35,278 bases of DNA from Nitrospirales bacterium. GTDB taxonomy: Bacteria > Nitrospirota > Nitrospiria > Nitrospirales > UBA8639. The DNA lies in NCBI GenBank assembly GCA_021604105.1, contig BQIW01000045.1:1-35278 (forward strand). Direction: 5' to 3'. The position numbers were made by a program, and so were the translations under genes. Below, in pieces: positions 1-8,449 of the stretch. Within the stretch, counting starts at the first letter, position 1. Every line of letters starts with the position of its first letter. The notes under the pieces were generated by a model. It did no database searches. It was not told where the DNA came from and saw only the letters and a list, made by a program, of their open reading frames with translations.

Positions 1-215
1 TCAGATCTTGAATCACTCGATCGTAGCAGGCCGTCTCAGCCAGATTACGAAAATATTCCGGTTGTTTTTTGTGCACGGATGCTCGAAAAATCCAATAGGG
101 AAAAGGTCAAGAATTCTTATGCCAGCAACAAACCCGCGACACGGCCCCAGCTACTACGGTAAGAATTTCGTCCCAGATCGGAACCGGAGATCGGTTTCAA
201 CAATGAATTCGGGAA

Positions 216-494
216 TCACAGCCCCAAGACCTTATTAAAGGTCAATCGAGTTCCTTGAATCCCGATTTCCACATGAGGAAGATAGCTGGTTTCCTCGATA
301 TCGATACCCGCTTGCGCTTCTTTGTATTTTGCAAGCGATTCCCGTACTGAAGGATAATGCTCTAGGGCATAGTCGATGGCCTGCGACAAGGGCAGGAAGT
401 CAGAAGATGGGGATTGAGTATCATCCTCTATTTACGTTGTGAGCAATGCATCAATACCCAGGAAGGCCCAGCCGATCACCCATGGCTTCTTCAT
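216..494 (-). pseudogene. Remnant of a TolC-family outer-membrane efflux protein
   Basis: Read on the minus strand, an ATG at 494 follows a strong ribosome binding site (AAAGGAGG about 8 nt upstream) and begins a short signal-peptide-like stretch (MKKPWVIGWAFLG). Codon 21 (432-434) is an in-frame TAA. The same frame then continues for 71 codons with the typical start of an outer-membrane efflux protein repeat: a LSQAIDYALEHYPSVRE segment, then KEAQAGIDIEETSYLPHVEIG, matching the family pattern of an LxxAIxxAL..NP helix followed by an A..I..A...YLP turn. It ends at a TGA at 216, leaving roughly four fifths of a normal TolC-like protein missing. I could not find the rest in 1-215. The intact start signals suggest recent decay. 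The family call rests on these motifs only. Confidence 0.62.
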
Positions 495-637
495 TCTGAA
501 TTCCTCCTTTGAAAAAATACGGATAGATAGATGAACCCAAACCTACTATGCTAGCATTCTAATCAAAATTCTCCCCGTGGAATGGCAGAGGAGCGACACC
601 AATGTAGGATAGCCCGCCCCTCGCCCTCTTCACTGTC

Positions 638-1981
638 ATGGCCACAGTTCCATCACTTCCCCCAAACTCGGAACGACCTGTTGCTATTCCATTTTGGCTG
701 GCCTTTCGTTACTGGCTGCTTTTGGGTTTCATCAACTTTGGCGGACCGGCTGGACAAATTGCGTTGATGCACCGGGATCTGGTGGAGCGCCGCAGCTGGA
801 TTTCCGAGCCGCGATTTCTCCATGCCCTGAATTTTTGCATGCTGCTCCCCGGCCCGGAAGCGCAACAATTGGCCATCTATATTGGGTGGTTGCTCCATGG
901 GACATGGGGAGGCATCGCAGCCGGAGTGTGCTTCGTTCTCCCTTCGGTTTTTGTTCTGCTCGCCCTATCGTATGTCTATGCCGCATACGGTTCAATCTCC
1001 ATAGTCGCCGGCCTATTTGCAGGGTTAAAACCGGTAATTGTCGCCATTGTCCTGGAAGCCGGCCTTAAAATCGGTAAACGCGCTTTGATTCGTCCCCTCC
1101 ACCTCTGGACAGCAGGGATCGCCTTTCTTGCCATCTTTATCTTTAATATTCCTTTTCCCCTCATTGTCGTGGTTGCCGGACTTGTGGGTTGGGGGGTCGC
1201 TCGGGCACGACCTGAGGCCTTCACCTCAACGGAAACAGATCCGGATAGGGATCACAATACAATTGGTATCGACCGGAAGGTGTCTCCAAAACTATCCGCC
1301 CCCTTCCATCAAACATCCCCGAAGCGGATTATTTTCGTCTTCCTTGGCCTATGGCTTATCCCCTTTCTTGTCCTCATTATGCCATCGTATCCCAGCAATT
1401 TCTTTTTACAAATCTATCTCTTTTTTACCCAAGCGGCCTTTGTCACCTTTGGAGGGGCCTATGCGGTATTGGCCTATGTCAGCCAATCCGCCATCGATAC
1501 CTATGGATGGCTCACACATGGCCAAATGATGGATGGATTTGCACTGGCGGAATCAACCCCTGGTCCGTTAATCATGGTCCTTCAATTTATCGGGTTCATG
1601 GCGGGCTGGAACCATATCGGGAACTTCAGCCAGATTAACACCGCCGTCTTGGCTGCGGTGATAACCACTTACTCGACCTTCCTCCCCTGTTTTCTGTTTA
1701 TCTTTTTAGGCGCACCGTATATCGAAGTCCTCAGGGGAAACCGAGGTCTTTCCGGAGCGTTATCGACCATTACCGCAGCCGTTGTGGGAGTGATCATGAA
1801 CCTGGGCATCGTCCTGGGCCTTTCGGTATTCTGGCCGCATGGATTGGAGGATTCCTTCAATGGGATGGCGTTGGCCCTTTCGATCGTTGCATTTGTCGCA
1901 CTGTATTGGTTGAGATTGAATATCCTTTGGGTTTTGCTCATCGGGGGCCTCCTTGGCCTCGCCCTAACATTCGGAGATTGA
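638..1981 (+). CDS. chrA: Chromate transporter, ChrA family (two-domain)
   Basis: This is an inner-membrane transporter of the CHR family, whose characterised members export chromate by proton antiport. The 447-residue protein is the normal length of the two-domain form. The N-terminal CHR domain (about residues 20-185) carries the signature FGGPAGQIALMH followed by LLPGPEAQQLAIYIGW. The C-terminal domain (about 235-445) repeats the pattern as FGGAYAVLAYV and ESTPGPLIMVLQFIGF. Hydrophobic segments run throughout, with a hydrophilic linker near residues 190-230. The ATG at 638 has no clear ribosome binding site, but it gives the expected short N-terminus before the first motif. It is followed after 83 nt by sixA on the same strand. 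No phosphate-box repeat is visible upstream, so it looks unrelated to the phosphate genes. Some homologues may move sulfate or other oxyanions, so the substrate is inferred. Confidence 0.93.
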   Translation: MATVPSLPPNSERPVAIPFWLAFRYWLLLGFINFGGPAGQIALMHRDLVERRSWISEPRFLHALNFCMLLPGPEAQQLAIYIGWLLHGTWGGIAAGVCFVLPSVFVLLALSYVYAAYGSISIVAGLFAGLKPVIVAIVLEAGLKIGKRALIRPLHLWTAGIAFLAIFIFNIPFPLIVVVAGLVGWGVARARPEAFTSTETDPDRDHNTIGIDRKVSPKLSAPFHQTSPKRIIFVFLGLWLIPFLVLIMPSYPSNFFLQIYLFFTQAAFVTFGGAYAVLAYVSQSAIDTYGWLTHGQMMDGFALAESTPGPLIMVLQFIGFMAGWNHIGNFSQINTAVLAAVITTYSTFLPCFLFIFLGAPYIEVLRGNRGLSGALSTITAAVVGVIMNLGIVLGLSVFWPHGLEDSFNGMALALSIVAFVALYWLRLNILWVLLIGGLLGLALTFGD

Positions 1982-2064
1982 TAATATTTCCTTAGCCCCA
2001 GAATCTTGGATTTCGAACCTGCTGAGAGAATTGGTTGTTTGCGACCAGAAAAGGAGAGACTTAC

Positions 2065-2562
2065 ATGCATTGTCTTCTACTTCGCCATGGCATTGCCGTT
2101 AACACCGAGGAATGGGAGAGCTCTGAACGCGAACGCCCTCTGACCAAAGAAGGGATTACCAAAACCAAACAGGTGGCGGCCGGACTCAAACGAATCGACA
2201 TAAAGCCCTCACACCTTTTATGCAGCCCATTAATCCGTACGCAACAAACGGCTGAGATAACCAGGGAGGCTCTCCAAATCAAGGCAACCATTCAGCTTTG
2301 TCCTGAGTTGGTCTATGATCAATCCCCCATGCTGCTATTCGAGACTTTACAAACATTGCCAAAGGATGCCTTTGTCATGTGCGTCGGGCATGAACCTCAT
2401 CTTGGCCAAACAGCCGCATTGATGATTTTTGGGAAAAACTGCTCCGGCCTTTCAGTCAAAAAGGCAGGAGGCTGTCTTATTTCTTTTGATGGAACCGTCG
2501 GAGTAGGGCGGGGAAATTTAGTATGGTGGATGGCCCCTGCGCAGCTCAGAGCGCTACCCTAA
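2065..2562 (+). CDS. sixA: Phosphohistidine phosphatase, SixA type (histidine phosphatase superfamily)
   Basis: A 165-residue cytoplasmic phosphatase of the RHG branch of the histidine phosphatase superfamily. The catalytic LLRHGIA motif (His8) is at the N-terminus, followed by the CSPLIRTQQTAEI segment and the second conserved histidine in GHEPHLGQTA (about residue 108). SixA in E. coli dephosphorylates the phosphohistidine of NPr/HPt-type proteins. I chose ATG 2065 rather than the in-frame start at 2035 because AAGGAG lies 8 nt upstream and because family members begin M-x-x-x-x-x-RHG. SixA homologues often sit near CHAD and Ppk genes, as here, so a link to polyphosphate metabolism is possible but inferred. 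Its start lies 83 nt after chrA; it converges on the bactofilin gene. Confidence 0.88.
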   Translation: MHCLLLRHGIAVNTEEWESSERERPLTKEGITKTKQVAAGLKRIDIKPSHLLCSPLIRTQQTAEITREALQIKATIQLCPELVYDQSPMLLFETLQTLPKDAFVMCVGHEPHLGQTAALMIFGKNCSGLSVKKAGGCLISFDGTVGVGRGNLVWWMAPAQLRALP

Positions 2563-2673
2563 GGGCCTTGTGGACCACGATTCACCATGAGTCGAACTTG
2601 GGAATAAGAGAACAATACGCGTTCGATGTCATGGCTTTTCACTCGGTGCATTGATTAAATACGTACCCCTGGC

Positions 2674-3066
2674 TTATGAGACTGTGGGGCCCACTACCCC
2701 CATTTTCACCACCCCATTAACGAAGACGCCTTCTTCAAGCAGAAAAACCGGTGCATCGATTTTCCCTTCCAATGTCGCTGGGGCCAGCAGTTGTATCTTT
2801 TGTTGAGCAACGAAGTCCCCTCGTAAAGGACCCTGTGCGACAATGTCTTTTGCTTTAACCGTAGCTTCAAGTTTTCCATCTTTTCCCACCTGAATCAGAT
2901 CGCTTCCATAAATCTCCCCTTCAACAAATCCATCGATTCGCGCCATCCCCTGGACTTTCAATACACCGTTCAATCGGCACTTCTGGCCTAAATACATTTG
3001 ATATCCTTCCTCTTCAAGTCCAACCGTTGACACTTGCAATGCACCGATTTGATAGGATTCTGCCAT
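2674..3066 (-). CDS. Bactofilin (polymer-forming cytoskeletal protein)
   Basis: A 130-residue protein made almost entirely of the bactofilin fold, a right-handed beta-helix that polymerises into filaments without nucleotide. Evidence is the run of short strand repeats spaced by glycine: GVLKVQGMARIDGFVEGEI, then VGKDGKLEATVKAKDIVAQG, then GDFVAQQKIQLLAPATLEGKI, with VKAKDIVAQGPLRGDF close to the family consensus. The N-terminal tail (about 25 residues) carries the short hydrophobic sequence of many bactofilins; the C-terminal tail is very short. The start has an excellent ribosome binding site (AAGGAGGCGTT-ATG). Bactofilins scaffold envelope or polarity functions; which one applies here cannot be read from the sequence. 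It lies alone between sixA (convergent) and ppx (same strand, 323 nt upstream). Confidence 0.87.
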   Translation of the reverse strand: MAESYQIGALQVSTVGLEEEGYQMYLGQKCRLNGVLKVQGMARIDGFVEGEIYGSDLIQVGKDGKLEATVKAKDIVAQGPLRGDFVAQQKIQLLAPATLEGKIDAPVFLLEEGVFVNGVVKMGVVGPTVS

Positions 3067-3389
3067 AACGCCTCCTTGTGGTTAAAATAGGACGTTTCTG
3101 TTCGAAGGGAACCCAAAGAATCAATCCGTGGAACCGTTAGATTAAAAAGACGACGTAAAAGGTACCATCCCTAATATGAGGGACTGAGTAAATTTCATCC
3201 CGGCGACAAATTCTCTTAAACAAAAAGATACCTGCCGTAATGTGAAAAAATGATCAGTTCACAATGAGGGAAGGAGGAGAGTGCAGGGAGGAACTCGAGA
3301 AAGGCCTGGCAGATGATCGTTTATGGTATCGAGGGATATTCCTGAAACAATGATTTCTTCTTAAGAAAGACAAACAGGACGAGAAGCCA
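3067..3389. other. Intergenic region between ppx and the bactofilin gene
   Basis: A 323-nt gap holding the end of ppx and the promoter side of the bactofilin gene. I see no convincing gene, terminator hairpin with a U-tract, or phosphate-box repeat. Long reading frames crossing it are extensions antisense to, or out of frame with, ppx. Confidence 0.5.
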
Positions 3390-4949
3390 TCAGGCGACCG
3401 ATTGAGATTCAACCGTGGGTGCCACCAATTCAATAGAACAATGAAAAATTTTCTCAAAGAGTTTTTTCCTTCGTTCCGTGGTCCAAAGTTCCAATTCCGG
3501 GTCATAGCGAAACCATACATGGAGGCGCAGAGGATTTCCGGGTTCAAGAGAAATTTTCCTGACCACAGAAAAATGACTACGATCCAGACCATCGGCAATT
3601 CGTAGAATCGCACTGAGACATGGCACAACTTTTCTCTGATCGCGATGTAAGAGTCGAAATCCTTTATGCCTGATCGTAGGTTGGCCGCGTCGGTGATATC
3701 GGGCCACATTGGCGATAATGGCTACTTCTTCAGACGAAAACCCGGGAAGATCGGCATGGGTGATCAAATAATAGGTATGTTTGTGGTGTTTCTTCTCACT
3801 AATATGATGCCCGATATCGTGAAGGATGGCTGCATATTCCAACCACTCCCGTTCTTTGTCTCCAAGTTGATGCAACGATTGGGTCTGATCGAACAAACTT
3901 AATGCCAACTTGGCCACATGATGCGCATGGACTTTTGGATATTGATATCGTCTGGCCAATAATAAGACCTGTCGGCGACGGATATGCGGAATTTCCTGTT
4001 CCGCCCGCAACCCTGCCTGATGCTGTTGGATGAAATCGTAAATGACCCCTTCACGAATCGCTTTATCGCTGATGCGCGCTTGCTTGACCCCGATACGTTC
4101 CATAAGCATACGCAACACCAAGGCACCGGAATACAGGGTATCCACACGTCTGGGGTCCAGGCCGGGGATCTTCAATCGCGCCTGCGTATCTTTTGTTCGC
4201 AAAAGCCTCTCAACCTCTCTGACTTCATCTAACTCGATCGTGGCCATGTCGATTTGCGAAAGGGGCCTCCCGGTGCGGGCCAGATAAATGATTTCCGTGA
4301 GGTTTCCCGCCATCCCGGAAGTGGCCACAAGTTGATTAAATTGAAGGTTGCGGTTCTTAGAGGATAAGGATTTCTTCAAGGTTTGACCCACCAGGTTTTC
4401 CAGACGTTGGATCATTTTTTTATCAGAAGTATCCGCCTTGAGGAATTGATCCTTCAACCGAATCGCACCTAATTTGAGGCTTCTCACAAATTTCAAGCGC
4501 GTTGGCGTACAAGCCATTAATTCCACGGACCCACCCCCGATATCCACAATCATGGCGGGAAAATGGGAGAGGTCCATACTATTTCTTACACCTAAATAAA
4601 TAAGGCGGGCCTCTTCCTCACCGGTGATGACCCGCACTCTAAGCCCCAGCTCTTTGCGAACGAGCTTTAAAAAATCCCCTCCATTTTTTGCCTCTCGGAC
4701 CGCACTGGTGGCAATCGGCACTATAGGATCGAATCCCTTATTCTTTGCCAGCATGGAAAACCGTTTTAGGACGCTCAACCCACGGTCCATGGCCTCTGGA
4801 GACAGCCGCTGAGTTGTAAAGGTTCCATCCCCCAACCTGGCCATTTCCTTTATACGGTCGACAATCTTATAGGAAAACCCCTTTCCAATTTCGGCTAAAA
4901 CCATGTGAATGGAATTGGTGCCAATATCGATAACCGCAAGTCGTTTCAT
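3390..4949 (-). CDS. ppx: Exopolyphosphatase, Ppx/GppA family, with C-terminal HD domain
   Basis: This enzyme hydrolyses terminal phosphate from polyphosphate and/or pppGpp. From ATG 4949 it is 519 residues, the length of two-part Ppx proteins. The ASKHA-fold N-terminal part begins LAVIDIGTNSIHMVLAE, continues with TSAVREAKNG, the catalytic region TGEEEARLIYLGV, and VDIGGGSVEL, the ATPase-like phosphate loop. The C-terminal part is an HD-type helical domain with LEYAAILHDIGHHI and HHKHTYYLI, as in known Ppx-HD enzymes. I prefer ATG 4949 over the in-frame TTG at 4967 because AAGGA precedes it and the protein then starts MKRLAVIDIG. It is 93 nt downstream of the winged-helix gene, so the two probably share the Pho-type box at 5480-5508. 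Ppx versus GppA specificity cannot be settled from sequence alone. Confidence 0.93.
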   Translation of the reverse strand: MKRLAVIDIGTNSIHMVLAEIGKGFSYKIVDRIKEMARLGDGTFTTQRLSPEAMDRGLSVLKRFSMLAKNKGFDPIVPIATSAVREAKNGGDFLKLVRKELGLRVRVITGEEEARLIYLGVRNSMDLSHFPAMIVDIGGGSVELMACTPTRLKFVRSLKLGAIRLKDQFLKADTSDKKMIQRLENLVGQTLKKSLSSKNRNLQFNQLVATSGMAGNLTEIIYLARTGRPLSQIDMATIELDEVREVERLLRTKDTQARLKIPGLDPRRVDTLYSGALVLRMLMERIGVKQARISDKAIREGVIYDFIQQHQAGLRAEQEIPHIRRRQVLLLARRYQYPKVHAHHVAKLALSLFDQTQSLHQLGDKEREWLEYAAILHDIGHHISEKKHHKHTYYLITHADLPGFSSEEVAIIANVARYHRRGQPTIRHKGFRLLHRDQRKVVPCLSAILRIADGLDRSHFSVVRKISLEPGNPLRLHVWFRYDPELELWTTERRKKLFEKIFHCSIELVAPTVESQSVA

Positions 4950-5042
4950 AGGGCTAAATTCCTTCAAATGGGGCTCTACCCGTTCATGCCCACAAGGATT
5001 CCAAAAGCCAAACAGGCATCAAACTTTGCAAGGAGGAAATCT

Positions 5043-5363
5043 TCAGGAGGAGACAGGACTATCATCAATGATTTGAATACGATACCCCACACCCCAGACG
5101 GTTTCAATAGTGGGGCCTTGATCCCCCAATCGCTGCAATTTCCGCCGGAGTCGAACTATGTGAGAATCTACGGTCCGAACTTCGACAGATACCTGCGGTC
5201 CCCAGACGCGGTTCAAGAGATCCTGGCGATACAGAAATCTCCCCTCGCAATCAAGCAACTGTTCCAATAACCGAAATTCGAGGCGTGTCAGAAAGACCTC
5301 TTGCGCGCGAAAGACAACTCGAAAGGTTTGTGGATCAAGGACAAGATCCCTCATAACGATCAC
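5043..5363 (-). CDS. Stand-alone OmpR/PhoB-type winged-helix DNA-binding protein without receiver domain
   Basis: A 106-residue protein that is essentially one Trans_reg_C winged-helix domain. Visible landmarks are TRLEFRLLEQLLDCEGRFLYRQDLLNRVWG, the recognition-helix segment VRTVDSHIVRLRRKLQRLG and the wing ETVWGVGYRI, matching the C-terminal half of OmpR/PhoB regulators. No receiver domain is encoded upstream: 5364-5628 has no matching frame. The GTG at 5363 gives the longest form; ATG at 5354 is an alternative, and neither has a strong ribosome binding site. The repeat box at 5480-5508 lies about 117 nt upstream in the orientation seen for pstS. With ppx directly downstream it may be a constitutively DNA-binding regulator of polyphosphate genes. 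That role is inferred. Confidence 0.8.
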   Translation of the reverse strand: MIVMRDLVLDPQTFRVVFRAQEVFLTRLEFRLLEQLLDCEGRFLYRQDLLNRVWGPQVSVEVRTVDSHIVRLRRKLQRLGDQGPTIETVWGVGYRIQIIDDSPVSS

Positions 5364-5479
5364 GTGACACTCTCGGATTATCTGGTCATTCCCTTATGAA
5401 CACGTTCAAATCAGCCATAAAAATTTACATGTATGGTACCCGACCTGGCGGAGATGGTATCTGACACACATTTCCTACC

Positions 5480-5508
5480 CGTTATGGGAATGTTACAACC
5501 GGGTAAAC
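5480..5508 (-). promoter_or_regulatory. Putative Pho box, three 11-bp-spaced units
   Basis: On the minus strand the 7-mers GTTTACC, TGTAACA and CATAACG start exactly 11 bp apart, the same pattern as at pstS. It precedes the winged-helix/ppx genes, with about 116 nt to the first start codon. PhoB binding is inferred from the period and the sharing with pst genes. Confidence 0.55.
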
Positions 5509-5628
5509 CTCAGCCAATTTCATGGAGAGGGTTGGAAGCACTGGAGACATGCTTATAACGGGGGCCCGATACAGCACGACAGGAATGCCGCGGGAAGGAA
5601 CCCATCTGCCGGAAATACCCCGCTGATT

Positions 5629-6426
5629 TTAAAAGGCGAGTTCGCGCGCAAGATGGTGAACGAGCAAACGGGTCCCAAATACGGCATCAACCTTTCCGGA
5701 AACCTTCGAAGGACGAAGGATTGCCGCACCTCCGGCCTCCTCAATTAATACCTGAGTAGCCAGGATATCCCACGGGTTCAAGGCCGGATCCACCATTGCG
5801 CCAAGGGCTCCACTGATCACGAGCCCATGACCAAAACAATCGGTATACCCTCGCACATACCCGGACATGCTTAACAGTTGATGGTAATCAGCCTCCCGTT
5901 CAACACTGGAAAACTGAGCAAAATCGCCCACCCCGATAATGGCCTCTTCAATGGACACATCTTCAGGAAGATGCAAGACTTTTCCTTGTCGGGTGGTCCC
6001 TTGTCCCCTGGCCGCGGCATAGGTGAGTCCGAGCATGGGAAGATGAATCACCCCGAGGACAGGAAAGGTTTCCCGAGTATCAACCAAAGCGATAAGGGTC
6101 CCGAATAACGGGATCCCATGGATAAAGGATCGTGTTCCATCAATAGGATCCACGACCCATTGCCATCTTGTCCCCGTTCCCTGAAACCCTTCTTCTTCAC
6201 CGAGAATATCAAGAGGCCCGATGGCGGCCTTGGCAAGCAGGTGAGTGCGGATGAGCGCTTCCCCTTCCTGATCGGCTTGAGTCACCGGGGAACCATCACT
6301 TTTTTCTGTGATTCGAAGATCCTGCTTTTCAAAATAGGCTCGAATCGGAACAGCCGCAACGTGGGCCGCCTCAACAGCGGTTTGCAATAATTGAGTCAGT
6401 TGCTTACTGGACAAGTCTTCATACAT
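5629..6426 (-). CDS. hisN: Inositol monophosphatase-family phosphatase, HisN-like (histidinol-phosphatase)
   Basis: A 265-residue Mg-dependent, Li-sensitive-type phosphatase. Metal-binding motifs are all present: GSPVTQADQEGEALI (Asp at the end of strand 1), LGEEEG, the family signature WVVDPIDGTRSFIHGIPLFGTLIAL, and a C-terminal DPALNPWDILATQVLIEEAGG (the WD motif). The combination DGTRSF..GIPLFGTLIAL and YTDCFGHGLVISGAL resembles HisN histidinol-phosphate phosphatases more than CysQ or SuhB, but substrate calls in this family are unreliable. ATG 6426 is preferred to TTG 6429, with AGGAG 8 nt upstream. It sits between the winged-helix gene and the divergent CYTH-CHAD gene and shows no 11-bp box of its own. 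Confidence 0.82.
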   Translation of the reverse strand: MYEDLSSKQLTQLLQTAVEAAHVAAVPIRAYFEKQDLRITEKSDGSPVTQADQEGEALIRTHLLAKAAIGPLDILGEEEGFQGTGTRWQWVVDPIDGTRSFIHGIPLFGTLIALVDTRETFPVLGVIHLPMLGLTYAAARGQGTTRQGKVLHLPEDVSIEEAIIGVGDFAQFSSVEREADYHQLLSMSGYVRGYTDCFGHGLVISGALGAMVDPALNPWDILATQVLIEEAGGAAILRPSKVSGKVDAVFGTRLLVHHLARELAF

Positions 6427-6879
6427 CAATTTTTCTCCTGTGTAGTCTGTCCCTCCCTTCCCCTCCTGGTAGTATACTGAACTTCCGTTTTTGGTGACAT
6501 AGGTTTTCTCGTATTCAGGAATACAAAATGTTTTTTACCAGTCCTATTCAGATTTAATCACCCCTCATGTGACAGAGCTTGCAGGAAGAGATACCCGTTT
6601 CCTTAGATCAAGTGCGCTCACCCCGTGATCACCGGGGCGCAAATGTGGCCCCATAGGCCCTGCAGGGGAAAACCCGACATTTATCATGTAAATATAGGTG
6701 ATTACCCGAAAACTTCACACTTTCTTGGGATCCATTCAGGTAAAATGAGACCGATTTTTTCCTTTCTTTTTCAATGATTTTCTGAGAAAGTAGCGCGTAT
6801 GTCTTGAATCTCAACCCAGTCCCGTGAAGATTTCTATCAAACGGACCACGGCACATTGAATATTGCAAGATGAGTTGTT
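6427..6879. other. Divergent intergenic region between hisN and the CYTH-CHAD gene
   Basis: A 453-nt region with promoters for two divergent genes. It contains a GC-rich inverted repeat, CCCCG at 6621 pairing with CGGGG at 6633 around TGATCAC, without a T-run. I looked for 11-bp repeats here and found only weak partial matches. Reading frames in it have no ribosome binding site or recognisable motif. Confidence 0.4.
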
Positions 6880-8322
6880 ATGCCATGGAAAATTCACCAA
6901 ACGATTGAATACGAAATTAAGTTTCGGATTCCATCTGGTTTCCAAATCCCTACCGACATCGGGGAACCGATCCCGACCCGCGTATTCACATCCACCTATT
7001 TTGACAGCGAGCACCATCGACTCGGGCAATTGGGTCTGACACTCCGAAAACGAGTGGAGCATGCCCATGGGGTCTGGCAATTAAAGATACCCAGCGGTGA
7101 CGTTCGACTGGAGTTGAACATTGATTCCGGCAGTCGGAGCATTCCCTGGGAATTTCAGGACTTATTAACGGCTTTTTTGAGAAAACAGGAGGCCATTCAA
7201 CTCGGAAAACTCCGGACAAAGAGAAAAGGGGTACGCATTCGGGAAGACAGCCAGATCATCGCGGAAGTCGTCCAGGATTCCGTGGCCCTCATTAAAAACA
7301 AAAAAGTTGTGCATTCATTCCAGGAATTAGAGGTTGAATTACAGGAAGGCACAGCCGCTCAACTCAAGCCTATCCGCAGGATTTTGCTTCATGCCGGGGC
7401 AGAGGAGAAACCATTACAACCCAAGATTTTTCAGGCCCTGCAACTTCCCTATCCGCTTATCCCTGAGTTCAGTGGTCCTTCTGCGCCACCGACCGAACAT
7501 ATTCGGGAAAGGCTTCACTCTCAATTTTTTCAGATGTTGCAACATGATCCCGGGACCCGTTTGGGTCGGGATAGCGAAGCGCTCCATCGCATGCGAGTCG
7601 CGACCCGCCGCATGAGAGCCATCGTTCGAGCGGCACGGGGTTTTTTCACGCCGGAATGGACCGGGCATATCCGCCAGGAGCTGGGCTGGGTTGGTTCTTT
7701 GTTGGGCGAGGTCAGAGATTGGGATGTTCTGTTAATTTCATTGCGGCAAAATTTCCAGGACCTCTCCATACACGAGCAGCGTGCATTTCAATCAATTCTC
7801 AAGAAATTTGAAGATCAGAGGTCTATGGCCCGTGCCCAACTTCTGGAGGGATTACGGAGCGACCGGTATCTCCATCTCCTGACTCATTTTGAGGACTCAT
7901 TAAGCCGTTTACCATTTCAGCCATCTCCACTGACGATTTCGGATTTAGCGAAAAAAGCCTTTCACAAAGTTCAAGATTTTGTAAATGCCTCAAATAGTTT
8001 ATTCCCGAAAGCTGACCTGCATCGCACTCGAATACTCTTGAAACGGGCGCGATATGCGATTGAACTCGCCGAGCCCTTGTTCGGCAAGCGTGGCAAACGG
8101 TTTCTTGAGCAAGCGAAATACACGCAGGATCTTCTGGGACACCATCAAGATGCGGTGGTGGCTGAGCAACGGCTCCTCGCTATCAAACAACACTCCAGGG
8201 GAACCGGCATAGCCTATGTCACCGGACTGATGGTTGAACGGTTACGAAACCAGCAAGCCCAGGTGTATCAACAAATCTCGAAACAATGGAAAAAACTTCA
8301 AAAACAAGGGGGAAAACTTTAG
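6880..8322 (+). CDS. CYTH and CHAD domain protein (polyphosphate-associated)
   Basis: A 480-residue two-domain protein. The N-terminal CYTH (triphosphate tunnel) domain starts with the defining ExExK motif in EYEIKFRI (about residues 10-14) and continues through YFDSEHHRLGQLGLTLRKR, LKIP and ELEVELQEG, the acidic and basic residues that line the tunnel. The CHAD domain (about 215-475) has the histidine-rich helices LHRMRVATRRMRAIVRAARGFF and HRTRILLKRARYAIELAEPLFG. CHAD domains bind polyphosphate, and CYTH enzymes cleave inorganic triphosphate or related polyphosphates. The start has only a weak ribosome binding site (AAGATGAG). Its position 127 nt before ppk1 on the same strand supports a role in polyphosphate granule binding or short-chain hydrolysis. 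The exact reaction is inferred. Confidence 0.9.
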   Translation: MPWKIHQTIEYEIKFRIPSGFQIPTDIGEPIPTRVFTSTYFDSEHHRLGQLGLTLRKRVEHAHGVWQLKIPSGDVRLELNIDSGSRSIPWEFQDLLTAFLRKQEAIQLGKLRTKRKGVRIREDSQIIAEVVQDSVALIKNKKVVHSFQELEVELQEGTAAQLKPIRRILLHAGAEEKPLQPKIFQALQLPYPLIPEFSGPSAPPTEHIRERLHSQFFQMLQHDPGTRLGRDSEALHRMRVATRRMRAIVRAARGFFTPEWTGHIRQELGWVGSLLGEVRDWDVLLISLRQNFQDLSIHEQRAFQSILKKFEDQRSMARAQLLEGLRSDRYLHLLTHFEDSLSRLPFQPSPLTISDLAKKAFHKVQDFVNASNSLFPKADLHRTRILLKRARYAIELAEPLFGKRGKRFLEQAKYTQDLLGHHQDAVVAEQRLLAIKQHSRGTGIAYVTGLMVERLRNQQAQVYQQISKQWKKLQKQGGKL

Positions 8323-8449
8323 CCACACCTCAATCCTCCTTGAACCGTTTACGTCGGCATAGACCGTTTTATTGGATAATGTGCCAGAATCATTTCAGAC
8401 AGGTACAATACCCCTTCATCCCCTCACAGGCATAATAGGAGATCTGATC

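Noticed and set aside
8-238. Plus-strand reading frame of 76 codons at the window start
   Set aside because: No ribosome binding site, no motif, and it overlaps the TolC-like remnant on the other strand.
6494-6600. Possible Pho box ahead of the CYTH-CHAD or hisN genes (GTGACA segments)
   Set aside because: Single units only; neighbouring positions 11 bp away do not match.
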